From the NCBI RefSeq assembly GCF_030815415.1, contig NZ_JAUSWW010000001.1:4960001-5024000 (forward strand): a stretch of 64,000 nucleotides of DNA. The letters run 5' to 3'. Shown in pieces: positions 1 to 7,150 of this stretch. The notes beneath the pieces were generated by a model. It had not been told where the DNA came from. It searched no databases and was given only the letters and a program-made list of their open reading frames with translations. The position numbers and the translations under genes are program-made. Numbering within the stretch: the stretch's first letter is position 1; the number at the start of each line of letters is the position of its first letter. Origin of the DNA: Streptomyces canus. Its GTDB lineage: Bacteria; Actinomycetota; Actinomycetes; Streptomycetales; Streptomycetaceae.

Positions 1-336
1 ACGGCGGTCGCGATGGTCCTGTCCTCCTTCGTGCTGGGCGTGGTCACCCACACCCTGGCCCGCCAGCTCGGCGGTGACGGCGCCTGGCAGCCCACGGTCG
101 GCCTCTCCATGCTGATCATGTCCCTGACGGACGCGCCCCGCCTCGTCCTCGCCATGTTCTTCGGCGGCGATGCCACCTTCGTCCAGGGCGTCGGCTGGGC
201 GACCTGGGTGGCCGCGGGCGCCCTCCTGACCCTGATGGTCTCCAAGTCCCACGACCTCCCCTGGCCCAAGGCCCTGGGCGCGGCATCGATCCAGCTGATC
301 GCCCTCCTGTCGATCGTGAAGCTGGGCACCTTCTAG
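1..336 (+). CDS. Yip1-family integral membrane protein, 5' end missing
   Basis: The reading frame runs in from the left edge of the window, so the N-terminus is not seen; 111 residues remain before a TAG stop. The remaining part is almost entirely hydrophobic, with about four membrane segments separated by short loops (for example around VLSSFVLGVVTH and the LIMSLTDAPRLVLAMFFGG stretch), which is how Yip1-family membrane proteins of streptomycetes look. Function is not established for these proteins; a role in membrane organisation is only inferred from the family name. A strong intrinsic terminator follows 15 nt after the stop, so it is the last gene of its transcription unit. The family call is by recognition of sequence style, not by a search. 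Confidence 0.65.
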   Translation, partial: TAVAMVLSSFVLGVVTHTLARQLGGDGAWQPTVGLSMLIMSLTDAPRLVLAMFFGGDATFVQGVGWATWVAAGALLTLMVSKSHDLPWPKALGAASIQLIALLSIVKLGTF

Positions 337-351
337 ACCCCGCACACCGAA

Positions 352-380
352 AAGGGGCTCCCCACACCGGGGAGCCCCTT
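352..380 (+). terminator. Intrinsic terminator after the Yip1-family gene
   Basis: Perfect 12-bp stem, AAGGGGCTCCCC paired with GGGGAGCCCCTT, around a 5-nt loop, followed by a weak T/C tract. It closes the transcription unit that enters from the left. Confidence 0.85.
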
Positions 381-544
381 CTTCGTCACACCGCCCAGCT
401 CAGGCGTCGAGCACCTGCCCGGCCCTCTTGATCACGGGGGGGGTTCGACGGACCAGGGATCGTTGACCTCATGAGGATCGTCACTCGCGGTAATTCCAAG
501 CAGGTCAAACGCCGGCGCGGTCGGGCGGCTGATAGAACACGGTC

Positions 545-958
545 ATGACCTACAGGTTCGTCGCCCGCGCAGCCGGTGCGGAGATAGATCTCGACTACGA
601 CTGCTTCATCGAGGCAGGTATCTCCGAAGGAGAGGACGGCAGCGGCTTCATCATGATGTTCCAGTGCGGCTCCGAAGAACCTGACGAGCAGGACATCTCG
701 CTGGGATTCGACACGCACTGCCTGGTCACGGCCGACCAGGGCACGGCGTACGGATGCGTGCAGTCGGTCGAGCTCACAGGGAACGTCCTGCGCGTCTCCC
801 TGGTCCCTGAGGCACTGCCCGCGCTGGGCCTGGACGACGCGGAGATCGAGGCGGTACTGGAGGCGCCGGCCGAGGACATCGCCCGCTTCCGCGAGGTGCT
901 TCCACGTGTACTGGCCTACGGCCGTGAGGACGCGCGGCCTGCTCGCATCGCGGTCTGA
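545..958 (+). CDS. Imm10-family immunity protein, orphan
   Basis: This 137-residue acidic cytoplasmic protein matches the style of the Imm10 family: an N-terminal MTYRFVARAAG start, a central FQCG...EQDI segment, then a TYxLVT-like stretch (here HCLVTADQGTAYGC) and a C-terminal FREVLPRVLAYGR helix. Imm10 proteins are predicted antidotes to polymorphic secreted toxins. No toxin, WXG100 or Rhs-like gene is visible within several kb, so the immunity gene is an orphan; such orphans can protect against toxins of neighbours. ATG 545 is chosen because the family begins with this motif; a TAGAAC-like -10 lies only about 7-12 nt upstream, so the transcript may be leaderless. The gene abuts a decayed mobile region. 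Confidence 0.75.
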   Translation: MTYRFVARAAGAEIDLDYDCFIEAGISEGEDGSGFIMMFQCGSEEPDEQDISLGFDTHCLVTADQGTAYGCVQSVELTGNVLRVSLVPEALPALGLDDAEIEAVLEAPAEDIARFREVLPRVLAYGREDARPARIAV

Positions 959-1013
959 ACAACGAGAAGGCCAGGCACGAGGCCGGGCCTTTCCTTCGTA
1001 CGGTGCGGCAGGG

Positions 1014-1180
1014 TCAGCGCCACACGGGCTCGATCAGACTCGGATCGAACTTGCGCCGCCCCCGCCCTGCGGGATGAATCAGGACGGCCGACAGGCTGTG
1101 TAGGACCAATGCCTGCTGCCGCTCGATCGGGAGCGACCTGAAATCCTCCCCGATGTCAGCGCTCAGGGACTCAGCCTGCT
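1014..1180 (-). pseudogene. Relic of a serine recombinase/integrase C-terminus
   Basis: On the minus strand an open frame of about 55 codons ends at TGA 1014-1016. It reads ...DRQQAESLSADIGEDF, then RSLPIERQQALVLHSL, then HPAGRGRRKFDP and ends LIEPVWR. This sequence of motifs (a short coiled region, an ERQ..V helix, a beta strand with PAGRGRR, and a terminal FDP...VxWR) is the usual end of large serine recombinases of actinobacterial integrative elements. No catalytic domain can be read upstream: the frame runs into GC-rich sequence without homology-like features. It is therefore a truncated relic. Its identity rests on motif recognition only. Confidence 0.55.
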
Positions 1181-1558
1181 GCCGATCCTTCCCCTGGCAG
1201 GGAGCCGAAACTCGCCACCGCCACGGTCATCTGTAGCCGAAGTGTCGAGTTCAAGCCCCGGCTGCGCTCCGCTCCGCCGGGCGCGCTACCCGGCTCCGCT
1301 GCGGGCGCCGCTCCTGCCTTCGGCCCGCTCCGCCCGCGCTGCGCCGACGCGTGCCCATGTGTGGATAGGGCCGGTGGCCATGAGTCGATCACCGCATAGA
1401 GCTGCCTGCAGTCAAGGCAATGCCTCCGGCGAGGGATCGGTCGGCACCGGGATGGCGGGGGCGCCGCTGCCGACCGCGGGTCGTAGGGGCGGGCGCGGGA
1501 TGCTCCCACCCCGGGTGGGGAATGAAACCGGGCACCTCGTGCACCGAGGACCATGCTG
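1181..1558. other. Gene-free GC-rich stretch inside decayed element
   Basis: No convincing gene is seen. The sequence is dominated by short alternations of gctccg/gccgg type between the recombinase relic and the DUF2637 gene; open frames exist in several registers, but none has family-like composition or a ribosome binding site. Read as decayed sequence. Confidence 0.5.
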
Positions 1559-2329
1559 CTAGCGGCGCCGGCGCCGCGTGCCCTGTCGCGGTGGCCGAGT
1601 CAGCGTGATTTGCCGGATGAGCTGCTGGAAGCTTGCAAGGGAGGCGAGGGCCGGCAGGCAAGCTCCGGCGATACCGGTGACCGTTCTGTCTGCCTGAGCC
1701 ACGCACAGCATTATCGCGACGGAGGAGAACAGCAGAACGATGAACCACGAGTGCACGGCTCGGCGCTGGTGCAGGGCAGTCCGGAGGATGGAGAGAGAGG
1801 CCACCATCCAGGGGCCGTACACGAGAAGAGGCCACAACGGGGCCACGCCGCCTCCCGTCCCGGAGGTGATGTTCTGCAGAGGCCTGTAGGCCACCATGCC
1901 GCCGAAGACGCTGACCATCGCCACGATGACGGTAACGAGCGCGAGGATGACGAAGCTGCCAGTCTCCCACCACTTGAGCCGGGCTCTTCGGACGTGGAGC
2001 TTCCGGTGCCCGGCAGAGGAGCGTCGGGTGGGCGGCAGTTGAGCGGTGATCTGCGCCAGGCTCTCCATTGGGTCGGTGAAGCCGACGCCGGATGCGGGCT
2101 CGCTGCGAGGTGGCGGGATCCTGGCTGTCTGCTCCGCCGAAACAGCCTCCTGCAGGAGATAGGTAAGTTCCTCGGCGGGATCCCAGTCGGCGTCGGGTGC
2201 AGTCAGGGGGACTCCTGAGTGCACGCCGTCGGCATGTCCCCCGTTCCAGCCGGTACCCGGCTCGTGGGAGTACGCGTCGTAGTAGTACTCACGCTGCGCA
2301 AAGGCAGGATCGACATAGTCATGATTCAC
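1559..2329 (-). CDS. DUF2637-type (SpdB-like) membrane protein of a conjugative element
   Basis: This 256-residue protein has an acidic, Tyr-rich N-terminal region (QREYYYDAYSHEPG), a basic linker and four hydrophobic segments in the C-terminal half (around FVILALVTVIVAMVSV, WPLLVYGPWMVASL, WFIVLLFSSVAIMLCV and GIAGACLPALASL) with a basic tail. This layout matches DUF2637/Spd-type proteins encoded by actinomycete integrative conjugative elements and plasmids, where they are thought to help spread DNA between hyphal compartments. GTG 2329 was chosen because it overlaps the stop of the upstream small gene by 11 nt and because in-frame sequence further upstream has non-coding composition. No TraB/FtsK translocase is nearby, so it is probably an orphan of a lost element. 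Confidence 0.6.
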   Translation of the reverse strand: MNHDYVDPAFAQREYYYDAYSHEPGTGWNGGHADGVHSGVPLTAPDADWDPAEELTYLLQEAVSAEQTARIPPPRSEPASGVGFTDPMESLAQITAQLPPTRRSSAGHRKLHVRRARLKWWETGSFVILALVTVIVAMVSVFGGMVAYRPLQNITSGTGGGVAPLWPLLVYGPWMVASLSILRTALHQRRAVHSWFIVLLFSSVAIMLCVAQADRTVTGIAGACLPALASLASFQQLIRQITLTRPPRQGTRRRRR

Positions 2330-2624
2330 GAAAATGCGACCCGTCACGCTGTACGCGGCGGCCGGAGTTCTCCTGGCCGTTCCATCGCGAATTGATTCCC
2401 TCCTGGAGCTCCTCCAGCAGGGCGAGGAACTCACGAAGCAGTGGCTCGGTGACCTGACCTTCGGACTGCGCGTCACCCCCGGTCACCGTGGGCCGTACCG
2501 CCGGCGCCACGCGTTCCACACCAGGCTGGAAAGCGTACTTACCCACTGTCAGGCCGCGGACCGCAGAAATATTATCCATCGTCGCGTTGCGTCGAGGCAG
2601 GCCGTGGGTCCTTGCTGTCGTCAT
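2319..2624 (-). CDS. Small hypothetical protein upstream of DUF2637 gene
   Basis: A 101-residue protein I do not recognise. The middle is an acidic helical stretch (PLLREFLALLEELQEG) and the N-terminal part contains RGLTVGKYAFQPGVE. It precedes and overlaps the DUF2637 gene by 11 nt, suggesting translational coupling. ATG 2624 has a GGGGGAG tract somewhat far upstream; an internal ATG at 2579 (MDNISAV) is an alternative. Its codon use is more convincing than that of the overlapping frame, which is why the DUF2637 start was shortened. A role in the lost mobile element is inferred from position only. Confidence 0.45.
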   Translation of the reverse strand: MTTARTHGLPRRNATMDNISAVRGLTVGKYAFQPGVERVAPAVRPTVTGGDAQSEGQVTEPLLREFLALLEELQEGINSRWNGQENSGRRVQRDGSHFRES

Positions 2625-3089
2625 AGTCCGAATAACGCGGCTCCCCCGTTTAGGACGCGCGGCAAACGAGTGACCTTACGAAGACAGAAAACCCGAGAAA
2701 GGGTGTATTAATCAATTACCCTACACATCTGACTTTGCACCTCATTAGTCGATAAATTCTTCTTCCTGACTCCACTTGAGGAGTAAATAGGATTCGCTAC
2801 CGGTGTAACTGGATGAGTAATCCCGGCGATCCCTGGGCCGGACACGACAGCGTCATCGCCCTGGACCGGTGCCGCTGTGGCCAGCGCCGTGGGGGAACGA
2901 ATCACCGCCCCAGCCGATCTCTCCAGAGCTACGGATCAGAAGGGTGTGTGGCCGTGTCATGCGCGGGGCTACACCCGGCCGTCAGCCCAAGCCGGCGCCC
3001 CAACGGGCCGTAAATGATCGCAACTTCCCAAGCTGAGGTACCGCCAGGGCACAGAAGTTGGTCACTCCTACGTCAAGGCCGGCGCCGTC
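2625..3089. other. AT-rich intergenic stretch with a 14-nt tRNA-Gly match
   Basis: No gene supported. About 2690-2800 is strikingly AT-rich for this chromosome (runs such as gtattaatcaattaccc and gataaattcttcttcc), which suggests foreign origin and may hold the promoter of the minus-strand small gene. At 3024-3037 the sequence CTTCCCAAGCTGAG is identical to the anticodon arm of the tRNA-Gly(CCC) gene at 5619; it lies within an inverted repeat CAACTTC...GAAGTTG (3021-3027 and 3054-3060). Confidence 0.5.
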
Positions 3090-3161
3090 ATGGACGATGA
3101 CCGCATGCGTTACCTCAACGCGACAGGCCGGCTTGCGAGCTTCACTGTACGGAGACGATGA
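3090..3161 (+). CDS. Very short ORF coupled to the next small gene
   Basis: A 23-residue frame (MDDDRMRYLNATG...VRRR) whose frame is open further upstream to 3018 without a usable start, so it may be the 3' remnant of a larger gene. Its TGA overlaps the ATG of the following gene (ATGA, 3158-3161), the arrangement of translationally coupled genes. Function unknown; listed because the coupling and the codon bias (RMRYLNATGRLASFTV) look genuine. Confidence 0.3.
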   Translation: MDDDRMRYLNATGRLASFTVRRR

Positions 3162-3346
3162 TCGGTCGGACAGTGCACGTGGACGCCTGGGACGAGGCGA
3201 CGGGCGTTGCACTTGTGGTCGATCCCAAACGCGGCACCCGCCGCCCGGTGACGGACTGCCCGGACTTCTCCCACCTGGAGCAGGCCGACCCAGTGGTGGC
3301 GGCCATCGAGAGCGCTGATCGCCTCATCCCACCTGGGGAAGAGTGA
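3158..3346 (+). CDS. Small hypothetical acidic protein
   Basis: A 62-residue acidic protein not recognised. It has a short beta-rich N-terminal half (GRTVHVDAWDEATGVALVVDP) followed by RRPVTDCPDFSHLEQ and a Pro-containing tail. ATG 3158 overlaps the stop of the preceding short frame by 4 nt, and GGAG lies 3 nt upstream. Small pairs of this sort are common cargo of Streptomyces integrative elements and phages, which fits the position among recombinase and SpdB-like relics. No domain assignment is possible from sequence alone. Confidence 0.4.
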   Translation: MIGRTVHVDAWDEATGVALVVDPKRGTRRPVTDCPDFSHLEQADPVVAAIESADRLIPPGEE

Positions 3347-3576
3347 AGCAGCCGCCCCCGCGCCACCGTCTCGGTTTCCGTCTCATTCAGCCCCGTTCGC
3401 GGCCGTTCAGCGAAGGCCACGCGCCAGACTCGCCACGCGGGCCAGCCGCCCATGAACCCAGGTGAACGCCACCGCACGCAGCCCAACGCCCCACCACCAC
3501 AGTTGGAAAGCGTGCACCTTCAAGTCCGAGAGGTCGTCCCAGCCGCGTTGTCAGAGGCTGATGAGATCGTGCGCTC

Positions 3577-3741
3577 ATGGACACACTCTTCGATCTCCCC
3601 GAACCGGAGACCACAGAACGAGCCGTGATCGCCCACTACAGATTGAGTGACGACGAGTACGGCTCTCGCGCCGAGCGCGAAGCGGTCTTCGATGCCGAGC
3701 GCGCCATGGCCGCCGCGGTCGAGGCAGCGGGAGTTCGGTGA
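3577..3741 (+). CDS. 54-residue hypothetical protein
   Basis: The frame from ATG 3577 to TGA 3741 encodes MDTLFDLPEPETTERAVI... and continues with an acidic, Ala-rich helix (AEREAVFDAERAMAAAVEAAG). GC3 is high and composition is protein-like, so it is probably a real small gene even though it is short. No family recognised. It lies just upstream of, and overlaps, a truncated coding fragment in another frame, so it may be a passenger gene at the edge of the decayed element. Confidence 0.45.
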   Translation: MDTLFDLPEPETTERAVIAHYRLSDDEYGSRAEREAVFDAERAMAAAVEAAGVR

Positions 3742-3913
3742 GGTCGACGGGAATGAGTTCGGTGGAGGCGAAGCCGTGCTGTACGCCTATGGGCCGGATG
3801 CCGAAGCGCTCTTCAAGGTCATGGAGCCAATTCTTCGGCGACTGTCACTCAGGCCGGCGCACGTAGTGCTGCGGCAGGGGAGCCGCGCAACGGAGTCCCG
3901 AGTGGAGCTGTGA
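3728..3913 (+). pseudogene. 3' fragment of a conserved streptomycete gene
   Basis: From about 3728 an open frame reads EFGEVDGNEFGGGEAVLYAYG, then PDAEALFKVMEPILRRL, then RPAHVVLRQGS and ends ESRVEL before TGA 3913. This looks like the C-terminal half of a small conserved Streptomyces protein (a GEVDGNE...YAYGPDA core followed by a two-strand end), but no start codon or N-terminal half precedes it; upstream the frame passes out of register through the neighbouring 54-residue ORF. It is read as a truncated gene at the right border of the element. Confidence 0.45.
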
Positions 3914-3979
3914 CAGCCCGACAGGGCAGCAACCCCAGCCACCGGCAGTGCCAGCCTCCAGCCGTCGACAGAACACAAA

Positions 3980-4006
3980 AGCCCCCGCCGATCTAGCGGG
4001 GGGGCT
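3980..4006 (-). terminator. Intrinsic terminator of the dcd-phosphoribosyltransferase unit
   Basis: AGCCCCCGC and a G-rich partner ending in GGCT form a slightly imperfect stem around CGATCTA; read on the minus strand it ends in a TTTT tract from the plus-strand aaaa at 3977-3980. It lies 27 nt beyond the stop of the phosphoribosyltransferase gene. Confidence 0.7.
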
Positions 4007-4032
4007 CTCTCCGACCATTAGAAATCCGCAGG

Positions 4033-4542
4033 TCAGACCGCTTCCTTGTTCTCCTTGGGTGCCGCGCCCAACCTATGTACCGGAGGCAACACACTCCACG
4101 GGAAGTTGATCCACTCATCCGTCCGCTTCCACACGTACTCGCACTTCACCAGCGACTGCGTCTTCTCGTAGATGACGGCGCTGCGGACCTCGGCGACGGT
4201 GTCGAGGCAGAAGTCGCGGACCAGCTTGAGGGTCTTGCCGGTGTCGGCGACGTCGTCGGTGATGAGGACCTTTTTGGAGGAGAAGTCGATGACGTTGGGG
4301 ACGGGCGCGAGCATGACGGGCATGTCGAGGGTGGTGCCTACGCCGGTGTAGAACTCCACGTTGACCAGGTGGATGTTCTTGCAGTCCAGCGCGTACGCCA
4401 GGCCGCCCGCGACAAACACACCGCCGCGGGCGATGGAGAGGACGATGTCGGGCTCGTAGCCGTCGTCGGCGATGGTCTGCGCGAGCTCGCGGACGGCGAC
4501 GCCGAATCGCTCGTACGTCAGGTTCTCCCGTACGTCGCTCAT
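4033..4542 (-). CDS. Purine-type phosphoribosyltransferase
   Basis: A 169-residue type I phosphoribosyltransferase. The PRPP-binding loop is visible as VLITDDVADTGKT (about residues 92-104), preceded by the LSIARGGVFVAGGLA segment that forms the pyrophosphate loop. Enzymes of this type transfer phosphoribose from PRPP to a free purine base such as hypoxanthine, guanine or xanthine; the exact base cannot be told from sequence. ATG 4542 overlaps the TGA of dcd (ATGA), so the two are translationally coupled, linking base salvage with pyrimidine deoxynucleotide supply. A terminator follows. Confidence 0.85.
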   Translation of the reverse strand: MSDVRENLTYERFGVAVRELAQTIADDGYEPDIVLSIARGGVFVAGGLAYALDCKNIHLVNVEFYTGVGTTLDMPVMLAPVPNVIDFSSKKVLITDDVADTGKTLKLVRDFCLDTVAEVRSAVIYEKTQSLVKCEYVWKRTDEWINFPWSVLPPVHRLGAAPKENKEAV

Positions 4543-5114
4543 ACCTGCGTCCGGTGGAAGTTGAGGAAGGAACGGGAGGCCGTCGGGCCGCGCTGGCCCT
4601 GGTAGCGGGAGCCGTAGCGCTCGCTGCCGTAGGGGAACTCGGCCGGCGAGGAGAGCCGGAACAGACAGAGCTGGCCGATCTTCATGCCGGGCCAGAGCTT
4701 GATGGGGAGGGTGGCGAGGTTGGAGAGCTCCAACGTCACGTGCCCGGAGAAGCCGGGGTCGATGAAACCGGCGGTGGAGTGGGTGACGAGGCCGAGGCGG
4801 CCGAGGGAGGACTTCCCCTCCAGGCGCGAGGCGAGGTCGTCGGGGAGGGTGATGACCTCGTACGTCGAGGCGAGGACGAACTCGCCGGGGTGGAGGATGA
4901 AGGGCTCGTCACCCTCCGGCTCCACGAGGCGCGTGAGGTCCGCCTGCTCGACGGAGGGGTCGATGTGGGGGTAGCGGTGGTTCTCGAACACCCGGAAGAA
5001 GCGATCGAGGCGCACGTCGACGCTGGACGGCTGCACCATGGATTCGTCGTAGGGATCGATCCGTACCCGCCCGGCGTCGATCTCGGCCCGGATGTCCTTG
5101 TCTGAGAGAAGCAC
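4539..5114 (-). CDS. dcd: dCTP deaminase
   Basis: A 191-residue protein of normal family length. It begins MLLSDKDIRAEID, carries the conserved VQPSSVDVRLD strand, HPGEFVLASTYE, the nucleotide-binding/catalytic segment GKSSLGRLGLVTHSTAG, and the GFSGHVTLELSN and GMKIGQLCLFRL segments, ending in a flexible tail. It deaminates dCTP to dUTP in the cytosol, the first step towards dTMP; related actinobacterial enzymes can be bifunctional dCTP deaminase/dUTPases, which cannot be decided here. It is the first gene of a two-gene unit with the phosphoribosyltransferase. Its stop overlaps the next start by 4 nt. Confidence 0.97.
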   Translation of the reverse strand: MLLSDKDIRAEIDAGRVRIDPYDESMVQPSSVDVRLDRFFRVFENHRYPHIDPSVEQADLTRLVEPEGDEPFILHPGEFVLASTYEVITLPDDLASRLEGKSSLGRLGLVTHSTAGFIDPGFSGHVTLELSNLATLPIKLWPGMKIGQLCLFRLSSPAEFPYGSERYGSRYQGQRGPTASRSFLNFHRTQV

Positions 5115-5183
5115 GCCCCGAGGATACGCAAGGCGCGCGGACCGGCCACCATCGGACGGTCCGCGCGCCTGGGTACTACTCCT

Positions 5184-5351
5184 TTACTGCTTCTCCAAGG
5201 TCACCGGAACGACGCTGCGAAGCCGGGCACACCGAGGGCATCGGACGAGTCGCCCGGGACCGAGCCGCTCGGCCTGCTGCATCGGGAACGAAGCGGTGCT
5301 GAACACGTGCCCATCGGCACAACGGACGACGGTGCGCTCCATCAAGTCCAT
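5184..5351 (-). CDS. Small protein with a CxxC motif
   Basis: A 55-residue protein starting MDLMERTVVRCADGHVF and containing a CPRC pair (residues 38-41) and an isolated Cys at about 11. The Cys pattern (C-x26-CxxC) resembles a minimal zinc-binding ribbon. ATG 5351 is preferred over an upstream start because GGAAGGG lies 6 nt before it. Function unknown; it appears to be a conserved streptomycete protein near dcd and tRNA-Gly. It is on its own transcription unit between dcd and the tRNA. Confidence 0.6.
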   Translation of the reverse strand: MDLMERTVVRCADGHVFSTASFPMQQAERLGPGRLVRCPRCARLRSVVPVTLEKQ

Positions 5352-5618
5352 GAGTCCCTTCCCCAAGAGCCGCGTCGTCCGGCTGCTGCTCGCCGGACGA
5401 CAAAAGCCACATTACGGGATGGAAGGAACGAGTCTCCAGGCGGCACTCCGACCTCTCCCGGACCCTCTCCCACCTCTCCACCGTACGCCCCAACTCCGGC
5501 GCCCCGCAGCCCCATCGCTCCCCTGAAACGCACTCAGACCCCACGGCTCCGGCGCCGGGGGTCTGGCATGAGGTAGAGTGACAGAGCGTTCCGACACCGG
5601 TCTCAACCGGCGTCTTAC

Positions 5619-5692
5619 GCGGGTGTAGTTTAGTGGTAGAACATCAGCTTCCCAAGCTGAGAGTGCGAGTTCGATTCTCGTCACCCGCTCCA
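5619..5692 (+). tRNA. tRNA-Gly (CCC anticodon)
   Basis: The cloverleaf can be drawn by eye: acceptor GCGGGTG with CACCCGC, D arm around GTTTAGTGGTAGAAC, anticodon stem TCAGC/GCTGA with loop TTCCCAA, giving anticodon CCC, and T arm CGAG-TTCGATT-CTCG. The 3' CCA is encoded (5690-5692). It is followed directly by a terminator, so it is a single-tRNA unit. tRNA genes of this type are common integration sites. Confidence 0.97.
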
Positions 5693-5698
5693 TATCGA

Positions 5699-5727
5699 AG
5701 CCCCAGGTCGACGACCTGGGGCTTTTT
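5699..5727 (+). terminator. Terminator of tRNA-Gly
   Basis: AGCCCCAGGT pairs with ACCTGGGGCT around CGACG, followed by TTTTT. A textbook intrinsic terminator 7 nt after the tRNA. Confidence 0.95.
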
Positions 5728-5816
5728 CGTGAGCAGAATTCTTGCGTGGGCGCGCTCGGAGGGCACAACCCACGTGCGGCCCCGGGAGCTTGGGGCGATG
5801 CCGGATGATGGCGGCC

Positions 5817-6290
5817 ATGCGCATCCGCATCGACGCCATCGACCTGCCCGGCCTCACCCACCCCGCCCCCTCCCCCGCCGACGGCACAGTGGCCGCCTAC
5901 GACAACGTCCATGTCGCCGTGCAACGCCGCGACCGTCCGGCCGAGCTTCTCGAGCCGCAGCCCGGGGACGCGCCGTCCGTGACGTGGACCCTGGAGTGCA
6001 GCATCAGCTCCTCGCCGGCCGGTACCGAGGTCACGGGCCCCTATGTGCAGAACCGTCTGGGGCGGCGGTTCATCTATCTGTCGTGGGGCACCGTCGACGA
6101 GTCGGGCATGTTCACGATGTTCCGGCGCGCCAAGCTCATGCTCGACGTCATCCCCGCCGACACGCTCGCCGCCGCAACGCGCGACGGGCTGCTGGTCGGG
6201 CGGCTCGGGCTGACCGACGCGCGGGGCGGGCCGCTGTGCGCACGGGTCGAACCCCCGCTGATCACCTGGACCGCGGCACACGCCGGGTAG
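5817..6290 (+). CDS. DUF5990 family protein
   Basis: A 157-residue cytoplasmic protein. From MRIRIDAIDLPG it shows the order typical of DUF5990: HVAVQRRDRPAELL, GDAPSVTWTLE, GPYVQNRLGRRFIYLSWG, a FTMFRRAKLMLD helix and a VGRLGLTDARG strand. Function is unknown; the family is widespread in actinobacteria. The ATG at 5817 is used because the conserved part begins there; ATGs at 5805 and 5808 are in frame and possible. A small hairpin (GACGCCG/CGGCGTC, 6290-6308) begins on the last base of the stop codon. Confidence 0.75.
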   Translation: MRIRIDAIDLPGLTHPAPSPADGTVAAYDNVHVAVQRRDRPAELLEPQPGDAPSVTWTLECSISSSPAGTEVTGPYVQNRLGRRFIYLSWGTVDESGMFTMFRRAKLMLDVIPADTLAAATRDGLLVGRLGLTDARGGPLCARVEPPLITWTAAHAG

Positions 6291-6701
6291 ACGCCGGACG
6301 TCGGCGTCGTCTCCTGCGGCGGATGTGACATTCGTTGCGTCAGTGGGGTCTGGGCGCGTTCGCCGGTGTCCCGTCCGGCGAGGGCGCCGACAGCGGCGCG
6401 CGGCACATCGCCGGAGGTCATGGCGCTGCGGGCGGAAACGTTCGCCAGAAAACAGCCCATCCGCGCGGGTCAATATCTGTATCCGTGAAGTGAGAAATGG
6501 CTGCGGTGCACTGCGAGTATTCCTCGCCCGTCAACCCCAGTGGAATTACAGACCGCACAGGGTCGATCGCGGCATGCTAATGTCGGTGTCAGTTGCAGGT
6601 GTGGTTGCCAGAGGGTTCATTTTCCGACGGGTTAATCAGCACGGGCGACGCGGAATCCACACAGGGTGAATTCCGGAAATCGTCTCCGAAGGAGAATTGA
6701 C
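6291..6701 (+). promoter_or_regulatory. Promoter and long leader of the cold-shock gene
   Basis: No protein gene is supported in these 410 nt. The first 20 nt hold a hairpin that may end the DUF5990 transcript. A TAATGT -10-like hexamer near 6579-6584 would leave a leader of over 100 nt before the csp ribosome site (GGAG at 6691-6694). Long structured leaders are typical of cold-shock genes, where temperature changes their fold; whether this one does so is inference. Confidence 0.4.
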
Positions 6702-6905
6702 ATGGCTACTGGCACCGTGAAGTGGTTCAACGCGGAAAAGGGCTTCGGCTTCATCGAGCAGGACGGCGGCGGCGCCGACGTCTTCGCCCACTACTCCAAC
6801 ATCGCCGCCCAGGGCTTCCGCGAGCTGCTGGAAGGTCAGAAGGTGTCGTTCGACATCGCGCAGGGCCAGAAGGGCCCGACGGCCGAGAACATCGTTCCGG
6901 CCTGA
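6702..6905 (+). CDS. Cold shock protein, CspA family (copy 1)
   Basis: A 67-residue single cold-shock domain: MATGTVKWFNAEKGFGFI contains RNP1 (KGFGFI) and DVFAHYSNI contains RNP2 (VFAHY). It binds single-stranded RNA/DNA and acts as an RNA chaperone in the cytosol. ATG 6702 has GAAGGAG about 8 nt upstream. It heads a module with a DEAD-box helicase (7151), a CBS protein and a MerR regulator, a logical pairing because both chaperone and helicase resolve RNA structure in the cold. A second copy lies at 27646, differing at a handful of residues, and the 3' end of a third, lost copy at 18520. Confidence 0.97.
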   Translation: MATGTVKWFNAEKGFGFIEQDGGGADVFAHYSNIAAQGFRELLEGQKVSFDIAQGQKGPTAENIVPA

Positions 6906-6930
6906 CCACCGGCAGCAACACATTCTTCGC

Positions 6931-6966
6931 AGCTGGGGCCCGCACCTTGGGGTGCGGGCCCCAGCT
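6931..6966 (+). terminator. Strong hairpin after csp copy 1
   Basis: Perfect 16-bp stem AGCTGGGGCCCGCACC / GGTGCGGGCCCCAGCT with TTGG loop. It lacks a long T tract but is typical of streptomycete terminators, and separates csp from the helicase mRNA at least partly. Confidence 0.85.
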
Positions 6967-7150
6967 CGCTGCTTTTCAGAGCGCGTGACGGGAAGGCTCC
7001 ATCGCATCACCTGACGGTGATGCATTCCCCCGTCGATCCGATTCGGCGCTCATCATCACCGGGCCGTTCTCGTGATTATCTGCGCCGTTCCATTTGCTGC
7101 GGAAACTCCTTGCTACGTGCCTACGTGCTCACATCGAGGAAAGGTTCCGC

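Noticed and set aside
2708..2905. 65-codon minus-strand frame in the AT-rich spacer
   Set aside because: Its codon use does not fit the genome and it lacks a ribosome site; more likely promoter DNA.
3024..5661. An attL/attR pair bounding an integrated element between the two 14-nt tRNA matches
   Set aside because: The segment between them holds dcd and the phosphoribosyltransferase, ordinary chromosomal genes, and the match does not reach the tRNA 3' end.
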